Source: Heterostelium album PN500 (taxonomy: Eukaryota; Evosea; Eumycetozoa; Acytosteliales; Acytosteliaceae). From it: DNA of 64,000 bases. The notes beneath the pieces were generated by a model, which worked only from the letters and a program-made list of their open reading frames with translations, was not told the origin of the DNA and made no database searches. The position numbers and the translations under genes were made by a program. The stretch is taken from assembly GCF_000004825.1 (NCBI RefSeq), contig NW_008805073.1, forward strand, positions 1,364,001 through 1,428,000, written 5' to 3'. Of this stretch, positions 34,764 to 45,007 are shown one piece after another. Position 1 is the first letter of the stretch. The number at the start of each line of letters is the position of its first letter.

Positions 34764-36958
34764 AGGTTGAAGATGTTTTTAAGAATTCAATGAAATATTT
34801 CTTGGAGGATTGTCAAACACCTGAGGAGTTCTTTATCATGTTGAATAACTTTATTGGTATGTTTACCAAAGCTCATAGAGACAATGAGAGAGAGAAGGAG
34901 AATCTCAAGTTGAAGAACAACAAGACCAAGACTGCTCAACCAAAGAAACATCCAACTGTTTCCACAAACAAGACTGTTGTTGCCAACAACACACCGCCAG
35001 CCAAGGAAGATTCTTCCGAGAACATCAATGCCATTGCAACTTCTACTGCTAGGTCAGATGATGAAAAGAAGTCAACCGATAAGAATTCTCTAAAGAGATT
35101 CATTGGTAAACTTAAGAAGAAGAACAACAACAGTGGTGGTAATAATAGTGGTAGTGGAAAGAAGGATCTTGATTCTCTGACTGTTAACGATATAAAGGAT
35201 ATGTCGTTGGGCAAGAAGATGATGGCAACCGAACATCCCGGTCAACCTATAGATGTAGACAATAAGAAGGCTTCTACTCTTAGAAATGTAAAGTTAAGGT
35301 CTGTCGCCAACAGTGTTGATCCAATCGAGAAGAGCAACAAGCACAAGACACTGCCAGTTTCGCTCAAAGCCAGAGATAGGCTCATGGTTGACAATCAATA
35401 CTCAACTCTTTCGTCAAAGAAGAAATACGATTTGGCAACTACTTCCAAATTGAATAAGAAAGAAGGTCGTCCAACAAAGAGGCAGAGCGGTACCGCCATT
35501 GAGCTGGATCTCGATAATGTTGCAATGCCAACTACTCTGCCAATACTCAATCAATTGAAATCTCCAAAGGTTGAGCCAAAGAGTACAACCACCACCATTA
35601 CCAACACCAGCACCAGCACCACTCCATCGGCTGTGAAGAAACAAGAAAAGAAGGTTGCAATGGCATTCAAGATGCGTCAACAAAACTCACAGTCTCCAAA
35701 GGAAGTCGAAAAGATTGGTGTTTACAACAACGCTAGTAGAGACAGTTCTCGTATCAGTCAACTGAAAGCCAGACTCTTTGACCCCAACAGTATGCCAAGG
35801 ATATCGCGTTCTCCATCCACTACCAAACTCAACTACAAGGGATTCCCATTGAAGCAGCCCGGTAAGACAAGTAATCTTACACTGAAACGTATCGAAGCCA
35901 AGGATCTAAGATCGTCTAGCTCCAACACGCCACTTCAAAAGAAACCAACTACCATTCTCCTCAAATCAAAGAGCAAGGTAAGAAGAGTAAGAATCAACAA
36001 CGAAGTCAAGTGTATTCCACCCAAGTACGAACAACACACTACCACTGTCAAGAGTCCATTGAACAAGCCTGTTGTTCCTAGTATAAACAACATTGTTAAT
36101 AATAATAATAATAATAATAAGAGACACTCTACACCAAATCTACAACCACAATTAAAGTCAATCACCAACAATACTCTCAACTCATCCAACAATACCAAGA
36201 GAAATTCAATGTCATTTGTCGAAGGTGTCGGTGGTAAGAAGAATCCATTGTGGAATAATCCAGAGTATCCAAACGTCCAAATGCAAAGTACAAGCTATAA
36301 TAAGAATAACAATAACATTACTAGTACTAGTACAAACATTCCATTGCATCAACGTCAGATTAAACCTACATTCACAATCGATCAACTTCCAAAACCGGCA
36401 GCAACTGGTTCCAATTCGATGGCTCACGACAGCACGAGATCGCCTCTACAATCCTCTGTTTCCAATCCAACGTTTGGTTCGAAAGATCAGAAACAACCAC
36501 AACAGATGTTTGCATTGAAGTCAGTGAATAGAGCTAATCATCCAGCTTCCACTAGCACTTCAACCACTGCCAAGTCTACCACCTCTGATTCTTCAAGCAA
36601 CGGTTCATCACCACACTCCAACGCCACCAGCGACTCTGTAGCCTCGCCAAACACCCTACAGAAATCATCGAAAGTCGGTAATAAAGCCAAGAAGATATTC
36701 AAAGGCATTGGAGATCTCTTCCGTTCAAAGAAATCAAAGAAGTCTGGCATCGCTGGCAGTCCAAACAGTATCGAAGGCAATCACTTTGCAACCGTCGAGT
36801 CTGAAACTCAACCGATTCATGATCATCTGTCAACTTCGACATCGTCTTCACCCTCATCGTTCTACGAAGACAAGAAACCAATAACTCCTTCGCAACTCGG
36901 TCTTACCATCTCTGATATACCAATGACCATTGCAGTTCCAACCAACATTTCCCATTAA
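30685..36958 (+). CDS. FHA-domain formin (FHA-GBD/FH3-FH1-FH2)
   Basis: An actin nucleator/elongator. Eight exons: 30685-32064, 32154-32302, 32394-32499, 32593-32804, 32918-33941, 34015-34254, 34338-34646 and 34766-36958; 1870 residues, all phases consistent. Residues 1-110 are Ser/Thr/Asn-rich. About 115-255 form a forkhead-associated domain: SSFGRSVEMDF, LLSGKHCTIIL and YSTNGTYVDK carry the Gly-Arg, Ser-x-x-His-like and Asn-Gly positions that contact phosphothreonine. Residues about 350-700 are the armadillo GBD/FH3 region (IQQLCEEIKLVAL, WIDQFIQMGGISSLMDI). FH1 is about 755-805 (polyproline runs). FH2 is about 815-1180, starting VAMKQLFWNKIP, with LKIGNYLNAGSARGNAEGF. The last 690 residues are basic and Ser/Thr/Asn-rich; no clear DAD was found. 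Some D. discoideum formins carry FHA domains, and this is probably one of that group. Confidence 0.95.
34712..34763. repeat. (ATT)n microsatellite in the last formin intron
   Basis: About 17 tandem ATT units ending one codon-length before the acceptor, so length changes could affect the pyrimidine tract of the splice site. Confidence 0.9.
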
Positions 36959-37117
36959 TAACCATCTACACTACACACATACTTTGGATTCATTCATTGA
37001 TAATAATGTAATCTAAAAAAATAAAACACCAACCCAAACCCTTTACTTATTTATTTAAATATATTTTTAAAATAGTTTCTTTCTTTTTGTTTTATTTTCT
37101 TCTTATTATAAAGAAAG

Positions 37118-38014
37118 TTAACTTGTATTTAATAAAGATGATTCCTTTAAATAATTTACAACTTCAGTATGTTTGTTGTTCGTTGCATACTCCAGTGCTT
37201 TGAGAGAACATCCTTCTTTACGATTATTATGAAGATAGGTAATGACTGAGATATGACCGTTCTTTGCTGCGAGATCAATCGCTTTGTGAGTACACTTAGC
37301 GTCGTGACTGTGAAGTAGTTGTACTAATTGCAAGTGACCATTCTTTGCTGCGTGAATCATAGCATGCTCACTGCATTGGTATCCATTCTCCAAAAGATAT
37401 TTTGTCGTCTCGTAATGACCACTCTCGGCAGACCAATCAATAGCATAGATACCCGCTCTCTCTTTTCTATTTGCATGGAGGAACTGACAAACTTCCAATC
37501 TACCCTTGGAAGCAGCGAAATGCATTGTATCTTCATTGAAATTGTTGGTACTTCTCGGATCGGAATGAAAGAATTTGATGATTTCCAAGTGTCCATTCTT
37601 GGCGGCATTACAAGCAGCTGTATGATAGTGACCCGGTTCAATCAAATCAGTTGCTCTTGTATCTCTACTGAACTGATTCATCAAAAACTTGACTATCTCC
37701 AATTGGTTACAAGAAGCTGCAGTGATAAATGCCAGTAAGTAGGTCAATCCTGGAGCATCATAGGAATGAAGTGATCGTGTTCCTAGTATAGGTACTATTT
37801 CCCTATCGAATGATTGGTAAAATCGATCGATCAATCTATATCTTATTAATTGACTTGGATGATATGATAATTGATCCCAAGTGTATCTCTTTGCTTTGAT
37901 ACTACTACTTTCGAAATTAATATGATTGGTATGAATATAACTAATTAAATTGAATATATTGTTTCTTAACACCACATTGTGGAATATCGTTCTGAAAAGA
38001 TTATCTAGATACAT
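37118..38014 (-). CDS. Ankyrin-repeat protein of a dictyostelid type
   Basis: A single-exon frame of 298 residues. The N-terminal 95 residues contain FRTIFHNVVLRNNIFNLISYIH, a helix pair often found at the start of dictyostelid ankyrin proteins. From about residue 95 there are six to seven ankyrin-like repeats of irregular length: LAFITAASCNQLEIVKFLM, AACNAAKNGHLEIIKFF, FAASKGRLEVCQFLH, WSAESGHYETTKYLL, HAAKNGHLQLVQLLH, LAAKNGHISVITYLH and YATNNKHTEVVNYL. No catalytic domain is present. Such repeats bind proteins, but no partner can be inferred. Proteins of this kind form large lineage-specific families in dictyostelids. It is convergent with the formin gene, 160 bp away. Confidence 0.9.
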   Translation of the reverse strand: MYLDNLFRTIFHNVVLRNNIFNLISYIHTNHINFESSSIKAKRYTWDQLSYHPSQLIRYRLIDRFYQSFDREIVPILGTRSLHSYDAPGLTYLLAFITAASCNQLEIVKFLMNQFSRDTRATDLIEPGHYHTAACNAAKNGHLEIIKFFHSDPRSTNNFNEDTMHFAASKGRLEVCQFLHANRKERAGIYAIDWSAESGHYETTKYLLENGYQCSEHAMIHAAKNGHLQLVQLLHSHDAKCTHKAIDLAAKNGHISVITYLHNNRKEGCSLKALEYATNNKHTEVVNYLKESSLLNTS

Positions 38015-38329
38015 TTAATATTCAAATGCATTGCAATCTATTCATCTTACCCACATCCCACTCGAGACAAAACAAAACAGGCTCTTGCTTGTAACCATAA
38101 ATCGAATAAAATAAAAAAAACCACTGTGATCACATTAACCACACTAATTTTTAATTTTACATTTTTTTTTGAAATTAATGCGCAGGCGAAAGTGGTTGGG
38201 AGACAGTTTTGTTTTTTTTAACCCAATCTGTGAGTAAACCAAAAAAAAAAAAATTAAAATTTTGTGCATTTGTAAAAAAGTTTTAAGGTAAAATCAATAA
38301 AAGACTTCATTGTCACAGATACAATCAAT
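38015..38329. other. Intergenic region
   Basis: A+T-rich with A and T runs; upstream of the ankyrin gene. No feature seen. Confidence 0.4.
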
Positions 38330-38580
38330 CACCTCATGGATTACAACCGTCTCTTCAATTATGTCTTGATACTCTCGGATGAGAAAAAGAATCATGACTT
38401 AATCGTTCAACTCAACATCATAAACGTATCGAAATGTTTCAAAGATAATCTTCAAGACACTTGTAAATTCCTTGGAATTCGACAAGTTGTGAGGATACGA
38501 TGGACACTGATGAGAATGAAGATGAAGTGGATCGTGATGGGTTCAATAGTAAACCATTCCAATTCTTGTTCCATTTTTGA
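38330..38580 (+). pseudogene. Broken partial copy of the DUF3638-type gene's 3' end
   Basis: Nucleotides 38334-38395 nearly match 43289-43350 (MDYNRLFNYVLIL region). Then 38395-38575 nearly match about 43535-43745 (LIVQLNIIN, then LQDTCKFLGIRQ, then the GGACACTGATGAGAATGAAG block). About 170 bp of the parent are missing between the two parts and smaller deletions occur further on, so the frame is lost after about 60 codons. A further short match (TTTTACAAGTCTGTTC at about 38893) corresponds to about 40227 in the same gene, suggesting that other scraps of it lie nearby. It is a duplicated and decayed fragment, not a gene. Confidence 0.85.
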
Positions 38581-38699
38581 TGAGGTTGGTGAGAATAAAA
38601 GATCACCTTGACACTAAGTATTTTTTGAAAATAAAGACAAATTCTGTGATTTGCTTTGATTGCGACTATAAAATTATGCTCCCGAGCAATAGTTGCCAA

Positions 38700-39587
38700 A
38701 TAATTATGATTTTTTTTTATTTTTTAAAAAACCAGGTGTAAAAAATGAATTACACATGTAAAAATATTAAAATTTGGGTGGTTGACCAATTATTTTTCTC
38801 TCTTAATTAAAAAATTGAACTTTTAAGTTTTTAAGGTTTATTTTCAAGAATTCATCATATTTGGATTTTTTTTATTTAACAAATATATTAAACATTTTAC
38901 AAGTCTGTTCTTCCAGAATAGAGAATATTAGTATGATGTTACCTTGGTGAAGGAACCTTTACAATTCTTAATTTTTATTTTATTACTAGTAAAATAATAT
39001 CATTAATAATTATTTATGCTTTGTCTTAGTCTCTATTTATTAAATTATATTTAGTTGTACCTCATCTCTTACAAGAGGTTCTTCGAGGTTGTTTCTTTAA
39101 AGAATTAAATTTTGGAGTGGTGTGTTAAATAAAAAATTTGACTATAGGACACATATCTGGGGATTCCTAATTAGGAGTTTCTAAAATGTTAGAACCGATT
39201 TCCCTACATTTTATACTCTACAACCCCACCCAATACTAAAAGTATATAAAAGGGTCATCTATTCTTTTTTTTAAAAAATTTTTTTGCAAAGCTTTTTTTC
39301 ATCCAAGCTTTGGATGAAAAAAATAAAAATGATGTTACACAATTTTTATTAATAAAAACAATATTCAACTACAGATGTTTTGCAAAGATAATAAATTAAC
39401 ATTAATTTTAATTTTTTATAAAGTTTAGATTTAAAAAAATGATTGAAAGTTAGTTCACAAACCTATTTCAATCATACAGATAATTGTAAATATAAATTTT
39501 TTATAAAGATAGAATACTCTTAAAGTCATCTAACTTTCTTTTTATTTATTTATTTATTTAGATAATTGGTTAGTTCTTTTTAAAGAG
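38700..39587. other. Intergenic region upstream of the DUF3638-type gene
   Basis: About 890 bp, A+T-rich with TTTATT repeats before the next start. It contains the short gene scrap near 38893 noted above, and a self-complementary stretch near 39285-39320 (AAAGCTTTTTTTCATCC facing GGATGAAAAAA). No gene. Confidence 0.4.
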
Positions 39588-41273
39588 ATGGATTTAGATA
39601 CTCCTGAATCTCTATATTATCTAAGTGAAGATGCTTTAATAAATTTATTTATGGGTACTGTGTTACCGGGAGAATCTTCGTTGGAGACCGAAACGAAAGT
39701 TGGTTTGGAGATTCTAAGGAGTTTTGAAAAAGTTATTTCAATTCTTAAATTCAATGAGAAAAAACTGTTGTTTAATAACAATACTATTCTATTTCAAGAG
39801 ATAGTCAGTGAGATCATATCGAGCATTGAGAATCCACAAGACACAGCAACCGTCAAAAAGAAACTCCAAACAAACAAAGCTGTTTGTTTTTATCTTCCAA
39901 TCTATAATTGTATCTTGTTTCAAACACCAAAAGATTCAACTCTCTATCTCAACAAGATCTATCCAGAGCTATCGGAATTCTCAACGACCACCACTAAATT
40001 ACGAATGACCACTCCATTCTCTATTTATAAATCTCTACATTATTCATTTCAAGATATACACATCGATCATCTCATCAATCTTCGTGATCAAAAGGAAATG
40101 CCGAACAATATCAAACAGTCTCCAATCATCAAGAATGAAGGTTCAATTGGATTGATCACATCTTGGTTGCTTCCATCGATTGCCACATGTTTACAACTAG
40201 GATCAACAATGGAGAATCAAACTTTTTACAAGTCTGTTCATCCAGAACATATTATCATTAAAAACAGCAACAAATCACCACAGAATTCATCAGTAGAAAC
40301 AACAACACCGATACCACCAAATCCATGGAGAAGATCACCAATGTGGATTGCATTCAAATCTCTCATTCATACACTTTGCCAACAACATTGTAAAGAATCA
40401 ACTATCTTCTATAAATCAATGATGCTCTCATTCTATAGTTTAATATTAAAGAATAAAGGTTCCAAACAGCTAACGCCAAGACATTCCGAATGGATTCCAA
40501 AGATCATTCATCGATGTTATAAACTTGAAGAACTTCTTTCACTCGATCAATTCAAGGATCAACGAGTTATAACAATGCCAATTATTAATGAATGTCGACT
40601 GCAAATGGAGTCATTACATGATCGATTGAATCGTCAATGGATCGATTATTGTGAATATCGGAATGCTAAATTAAACATTAAACCATCACTCGATGTAATT
40701 GTCAATGGTTTGACTGGTGATTCGATTGTTGATACAATTCATGATTTTAATTCATATTTTGAATTTGAAGATTCAATCACAACGATGGAAGAAGAAAGAA
40801 TCAACAATAATTCAACATGGAAAGATAGTATAGTGAATAGGGTGGCAGTACCAATGAAACCACTTGGGTCTTTACTTGGAAAAGACAGTTCTTTGGAAAG
40901 AAAAGTAAAGATAATAACAAAGTATCTGGCGGATTGTGAAAAGGATATCTCCAATATGAGAATAGCCCTCTATCAAATAGAGGATCTAATATTCGATGGT
41001 GGAATTATTTCAAAGCTGGATTCAAGTCAGTTGGTTGACATTATGTTTGCAATGGGCAGTGTTGGCAAGTCGGCAGTCAGTAAATGTCCCATCATGAGCA
41101 ATCGTTTGACATTGGCGTTCTACATTTTGGTTTATCATATCGATAGAAAAGTGGCTGTCGAATGTGGAGATTCTGAATTGTACAATAGACATCCTCCTAT
41201 TTTTCAAGAAAAGGAACTCTCTCATCTCTTTGTTACCAGCAAGAAGGCCTATTGTCGTTTCACGATAAGATAA
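39588..41273 (+). CDS. DUF3638-type protein, first segment
   Basis: Frame of 561 residues starting MDLDTPESLYYLSEDALINL, with a T-rich leader upstream. It is mostly helical-looking and has no signal peptide or membrane segment. Its end (MSNRLTLAFYILVYHIDRK, then HLFVTSKKAY) leads into the next block in another frame. I recognise it mainly through the segments that follow. No catalytic residues can be assigned. If the locus is expressed as is, this would be a truncated protein. Confidence 0.6.
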   Translation: MDLDTPESLYYLSEDALINLFMGTVLPGESSLETETKVGLEILRSFEKVISILKFNEKKLLFNNNTILFQEIVSEIISSIENPQDTATVKKKLQTNKAVCFYLPIYNCILFQTPKDSTLYLNKIYPELSEFSTTTTKLRMTTPFSIYKSLHYSFQDIHIDHLINLRDQKEMPNNIKQSPIIKNEGSIGLITSWLLPSIATCLQLGSTMENQTFYKSVHPEHIIIKNSNKSPQNSSVETTTPIPPNPWRRSPMWIAFKSLIHTLCQQHCKESTIFYKSMMLSFYSLILKNKGSKQLTPRHSEWIPKIIHRCYKLEELLSLDQFKDQRVITMPIINECRLQMESLHDRLNRQWIDYCEYRNAKLNIKPSLDVIVNGLTGDSIVDTIHDFNSYFEFEDSITTMEEERINNNSTWKDSIVNRVAVPMKPLGSLLGKDSSLERKVKIITKYLADCEKDISNMRIALYQIEDLIFDGGIISKLDSSQLVDIMFAMGSVGKSAVSKCPIMSNRLTLAFYILVYHIDRKVAVECGDSELYNRHPPIFQEKELSHLFVTSKKAYCRFTIR

Positions 41274-41333
41274 ATGTCCCACTCAACAATATGAGAGCTG
41301 CATACATACTTCTAAAGAAGAATATTTTGTGGA

Positions 41334-42260
41334 ATGGATGATGACTCTGACGATCCCAAAACTATTTTTGAAAGCGATGAATACAAATCAAAGTATACCG
41401 TTATAAGAGGTTTGATCAAATATAGAGTACTGCTATATTGTCTCTCTAAAACTTGGTCAAGGGATTATGGATCGAGATCAAATACAAATCCAATTATTAA
41501 AATGAATGGAATGAGAAAATCAATCAATGGTGGATTCTATACATTACTAGCAGTACCATATCTTGCATTAGACACACCTTCACCCACATCATTCTTCAGT
41601 CATCCAGATGTCACAATTATCTTGACACTGTTGACCTATTATTATCAAGGACTTTCATACTCCCAGTTTAGAGATGCCTTAATCCGATTGGTTTCAACTT
41701 GTAACCAACAAAAGAAGAATGATATTTATAGATCATGGATTAGAATCGATGAAAACATTCCATTTGAATTTCATAGTCTTCAGAGTATCGTACTTTCAAA
41801 CGATCGTATTGTCAATCAACTCTATCAATACTTTAAGTACAATATCAAAGTAATCAACTTCTGGTTGAATGAGCTTGTATTTCCATTCGAAACCAAACAA
41901 CATCCAGAGAAACTGTATTCCTCTGCTTGGGATATTGTATCTGGCACTCACACTGTTGGATTCTCTGGAACAAATGACACATCGATTCTCTACCCACTCT
42001 CTATCAAACAAGAAGATCTTCCATCGTTGTTATACACCAATACCGAGGTATTTAACTATATTCTCAATCAAGAGGATAATCAAGTGCACTTTATTCCTCA
42101 GAATTGCAGTATTCTCGATCGTGTCACAAAGACTGATACATTTGCAAGAGTATTCATTGATTCCGGTGCATTGATGATCGGAATGACCAATTTCCAAGTT
42201 GCCAAATCATTCTTGGAGAAAACCGATCCCAGTAAAGCCGATGCAGTTGCTTTACTTTGA
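41334..42260 (+). CDS. DUF3638/DUF3645-type protein, middle segment
   Basis: Frame of 308 residues. It carries the most diagnostic sequence of the locus: VIRGLIKYRVLLYCLSK, FSHPDVTIILTLLTYYYQGL, LYSSAWDIV, TVGFSGTNDTSILYPL, ARVFIDSGALMIGMTNFQVA. These match the family's RGLL..VL..CL, HPDxAI.LT.L.YYY.GLS, LS.SGWD, TxGFSGTND...LLP and DxGA blocks. The start is uncertain because the true reading probably enters from upstream in a different frame. The frame stops where the family continues into a YFDxD-like strand. Confidence 0.65.
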   Translation: MDDDSDDPKTIFESDEYKSKYTVIRGLIKYRVLLYCLSKTWSRDYGSRSNTNPIIKMNGMRKSINGGFYTLLAVPYLALDTPSPTSFFSHPDVTIILTLLTYYYQGLSYSQFRDALIRLVSTCNQQKKNDIYRSWIRIDENIPFEFHSLQSIVLSNDRIVNQLYQYFKYNIKVINFWLNELVFPFETKQHPEKLYSSAWDIVSGTHTVGFSGTNDTSILYPLSIKQEDLPSLLYTNTEVFNYILNQEDNQVHFIPQNCSILDRVTKTDTFARVFIDSGALMIGMTNFQVAKSFLEKTDPSKADAVALL

Positions 42261-43821
42261 GAATGGTAATCTCATTTCAATGGATAGAGATGATAAGAAA
42301 CTGTTGTTCCATCAATCACCATATGCCAACAGATTGGATCGTGTAATTGTCTATCTTGATGATTATCACACAAGAGGTGTCAACATCAAATTTGAAAAAG
42401 AAACACATGCAATCGTTACAGTAGGTCCAAGAATGACCAAAGACAAGTTTATACAAGCATGCATGAGAATGAGAAAACTTGGATTTGGACAAACAGTTTC
42501 ATTCATGGTTTCAGAACATTTGGGAGTTGGTACTAATGTTCTAGATCTTTTCAAATGGGTAATCAAAAATACAATTAGAGTTAATGAAAAACAACTTATG
42601 AGGTGGATGGTTCATGGTTGTCATTTCTATAGAACACACTACGCACTTAAACTCCATGATTTAGAAGGATTGAAATTAAATTTACTTCAATTTTCATCCC
42701 TGTCAGAGAACAACTCACTTATCGATATGTATCAACCACAGTTTGTCCAGCAAGATATCAAAGTTGTTGCACATAAACTGATGCTCACTAAAACTCGTGC
42801 ATTCAAGTCAAACATTGATGGAATTGTTGAACTGACAAGTGATGTATGCACTCAACTAAATCGTGATCACAAACAAAGTATCCAAGATTTGGAGAAAAGA
42901 ATCAAAGATATTGGTGACAATATTACAATTTTCGCATCAGCAGATCATGATGGTGAAGATGAACGTGAAAACGATTTCGAAGAGGAGAAAGAAGATGTAC
43001 AAATCCAAGAAACAGTGGTACCAGCAGAACCAAAGACTAGTCAGAAACTATTGAATCTGATTTCGTCCAGAGAACAAGTAAAGAGAATTTTCTATCACCC
43101 AACACTTATATTAGAGTATGAAAATCTAATCAAGTGTGAAAAGTACTGTATTCTTCCTATAGAATCAATCTATTATAAAACACCAATTTGGAAACTTCTC
43201 ACTAAGGATAATACTTTGACAAAGATATTTGATAATAGAATATGGGTTACATCTGATTTCGTATACTCACAAACATCAGTTAAAAACCCCATGGATTACA
43301 ACCGTCTCTTCAATTATGTCTTGATACTTTGGGATGAGAAAAGAATCATTGTTCTCTCTCAAAACGATGCCAACGCTGCATATATATGTATTCAAGAACT
43401 TTGGAAATCCGATGATTCGATAATAAGAGCATCTCTTCACCAAACAAGAGCACATACCGTTCCTAACCAAAGAGAATACTTACAGTCAGTTCACACTAAA
43501 CTTCCAGATGATGCAGATTTCGATTCGATCCATGAATTAATCGTTCAACTCAACATCATCAATGGATCGAAATGTTTCAATGATAATCTTCAAGACACTT
43601 GTAAATTCCTTGGAATTCGACAACGTATTGAATCCAATGAGGATACGATGGACACTGATGAGAATGAAGATGAAGTGGATCGTGATGGATTCATCAAAAG
43701 TCAGAAAGCTAGATTCAATGGTAAACCATTCCAATTCTTAGAGTTGAACTATAAACTCAATAGAGTATTCGATTTCTTTGGTAGTGATATTGCTAAAGTT
43801 TTACCAAAGATAAATAAATAA
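42199..43821 (+). CDS. DUF3645-type protein, C-terminal segment
   Basis: Frame of 540 residues overlapping the middle segment by 62 bases in another frame. Only from about 42245 does it look like family sequence: LLYFENGNLISMDR, VIVYLDDYHTRGVNIKFEKE, IVTVGPRMTKDKFIQACM and RMRKLGFGQTVSFMVSE match the conserved VYLDE.HTRG.DLK, VTLGP..TKD...QACMRMRKLG.GQ series. The remainder is a less conserved helical C-terminus with an acidic patch (DDEEE-type, about residues 245-275). The first ATG at 42199 is therefore probably not a natural start. Confidence 0.65.
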   Translation: MPNHSWRKPIPVKPMQLLYFENGNLISMDRDDKKLLFHQSPYANRLDRVIVYLDDYHTRGVNIKFEKETHAIVTVGPRMTKDKFIQACMRMRKLGFGQTVSFMVSEHLGVGTNVLDLFKWVIKNTIRVNEKQLMRWMVHGCHFYRTHYALKLHDLEGLKLNLLQFSSLSENNSLIDMYQPQFVQQDIKVVAHKLMLTKTRAFKSNIDGIVELTSDVCTQLNRDHKQSIQDLEKRIKDIGDNITIFASADHDGEDERENDFEEEKEDVQIQETVVPAEPKTSQKLLNLISSREQVKRIFYHPTLILEYENLIKCEKYCILPIESIYYKTPIWKLLTKDNTLTKIFDNRIWVTSDFVYSQTSVKNPMDYNRLFNYVLILWDEKRIIVLSQNDANAAYICIQELWKSDDSIIRASLHQTRAHTVPNQREYLQSVHTKLPDDADFDSIHELIVQLNIINGSKCFNDNLQDTCKFLGIRQRIESNEDTMDTDENEDEVDRDGFIKSQKARFNGKPFQFLELNYKLNRVFDFFGSDIAKVLPKINK

Positions 43822-43865
43822 ACATAGACAGAATTATAATTTATGTATACCTTTTTTTTTTTTTT

Positions 43866-45007
43866 TTATTTAATAAAATTAGAAGCTAACTTTGTGAATA
43901 ATGCAGGATCTTCAGCATGAATCCAATGACCTGTGTTTGGAATGATTTCAATCTGAGCATTTGGGAAATATTTTCTGATGAGTGGATAGTCTTTTTCTCT
44001 GATAAAATTTGAATTACCGCCACCCAAGAACAGAGTATCACCCAGATATCTGGCACCTGGAGGTGCAGGGAATCGAGACAATTCGTGTAAATTGGCTAAC
44101 AATGAATCTATATTTACCCTCCATTTATAGTTTTGATTCTCATCTAATGTTAAATTTGTTAATAAGAATCTTCTAATTACAATATTCTAAAATGGTTATA
44201 AAAATATATAAAGAGTGTAAGATGATTAATTAATTATAAGATTCTTCTAATATCAATACATACCTGCTCAACTGGTTCAAAGTATTTCTCTACTTGTGTT
44301 CTAGATTTGATAGTGGTGAGATCTAATGACTTCATTGCGAGGAGATACCGTCTAAAGTCGTCCATTGTGTCACGTGTGAGATCATGCGGTGAAATATCGA
44401 CGATCAGCAGTTTATGAATGCTTTCTGGGTAGAACAATGCATAGAGCATGGCAACTTTACCTCCCATACTGTGGCCTATAAGTGATAGATTCTTGACATT
44501 CTTACTTTTGATCAAAAGATTGAGATCTTCTACCATTGCCAATAAATTGAATTCATCAACATGTTTTGTTGATCCATGACTATAAATAAAAGATAATAGA
44601 AACCCATTAATATCATTACTTTACTTATAATCAATCTATCTATCTATCTATATCTGGTCTATATATTCGATAACTTACTTTCTTTGATCTACTTGAATTA
44701 CATTACAATTTGATTCGTTTGCAATCTTTGGTGAGATTGATCTCCAGTTTGAACCGGCACCAAACAAACCGTGTAAGATAATGATGTTATCTAGGGAGTT
44801 GTCCAGTCCTGTCTTGGCTGCACTTGTTGGATTGATTATATTATATTCTAATTCAATAGGTAATGGCTTAGCAGCTGTACAAAACGATCTTGTTACATTG
44901 ATACTATTGATTGTGTTTCTGTAACTACCACTACTAATACCACCACACCTAATTATATTTCCAAACTTTGATAGACTAACATTATTATTATTTCTTATTA
45001 AAAACAT
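43866..45007 (-). CDS. ABHD11-like alpha/beta hydrolase, probably mitochondrial
   Basis: Three exons: 45007-44679, 44579-44264 and 44186-43866, coding for 321 residues. The N-terminus (about 45 residues) is basic, rich in Arg, Asn and Ser, ends near RSFCTAA and looks like a mitochondrial presequence. The hydrolase fold starts IIILHGLFGAGSNW (oxyanion HG motif), then VIQVDQR|NHGSTKH across the first splice, then the nucleophile elbow LIGHSMGGKVAM (Ser of GHSMG). IVDISPHD follows, and the catalytic His is in PNTGHWIHAEDP. The HG-GxxxxW, DxRNHG and GHSMGGK combination is that of ABHD11 and yeast Imo32-type proteins. Human ABHD11 acts in the mitochondrial matrix on lipoylated dehydrogenases. The substrate here is unknown. 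Confidence 0.93.

Larger units (their letters stand above)
39588..43821 (+). pseudogene. Disrupted DUF3638/DUF3645-type large gene (whole locus)
   Basis: Three long frames in a row (39588-41273, 41334-42260, 42199-43821) together resemble the C-terminal part of very large fungal, plant and dictyostelid proteins with DUF3638 and DUF3645 domains, often labelled ubiquitinyl-hydrolase-like. They meet at frame changes rather than at introns. Near 42235-42250 the sequence ADAVALL continues as LLYFENGNLIS in the next frame without any GT..AG pair. Between 41270 and 41335 the reading passes through a third frame (HDKINVPLNNMRAAY). The proteins of this family usually exceed 2500 residues, so the N-terminal part is also missing upstream. 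Either the gene is a decaying paralogue or a draft assembly has base errors here. The partial copy at 38330 supports local duplication and decay. Confidence 0.65.

Noticed and set aside
42199-42244. ATG at 42199 as a natural gene start
   Set aside because: The first 15 codons are the other-frame reading of the middle segment; homology begins only at about 42245.
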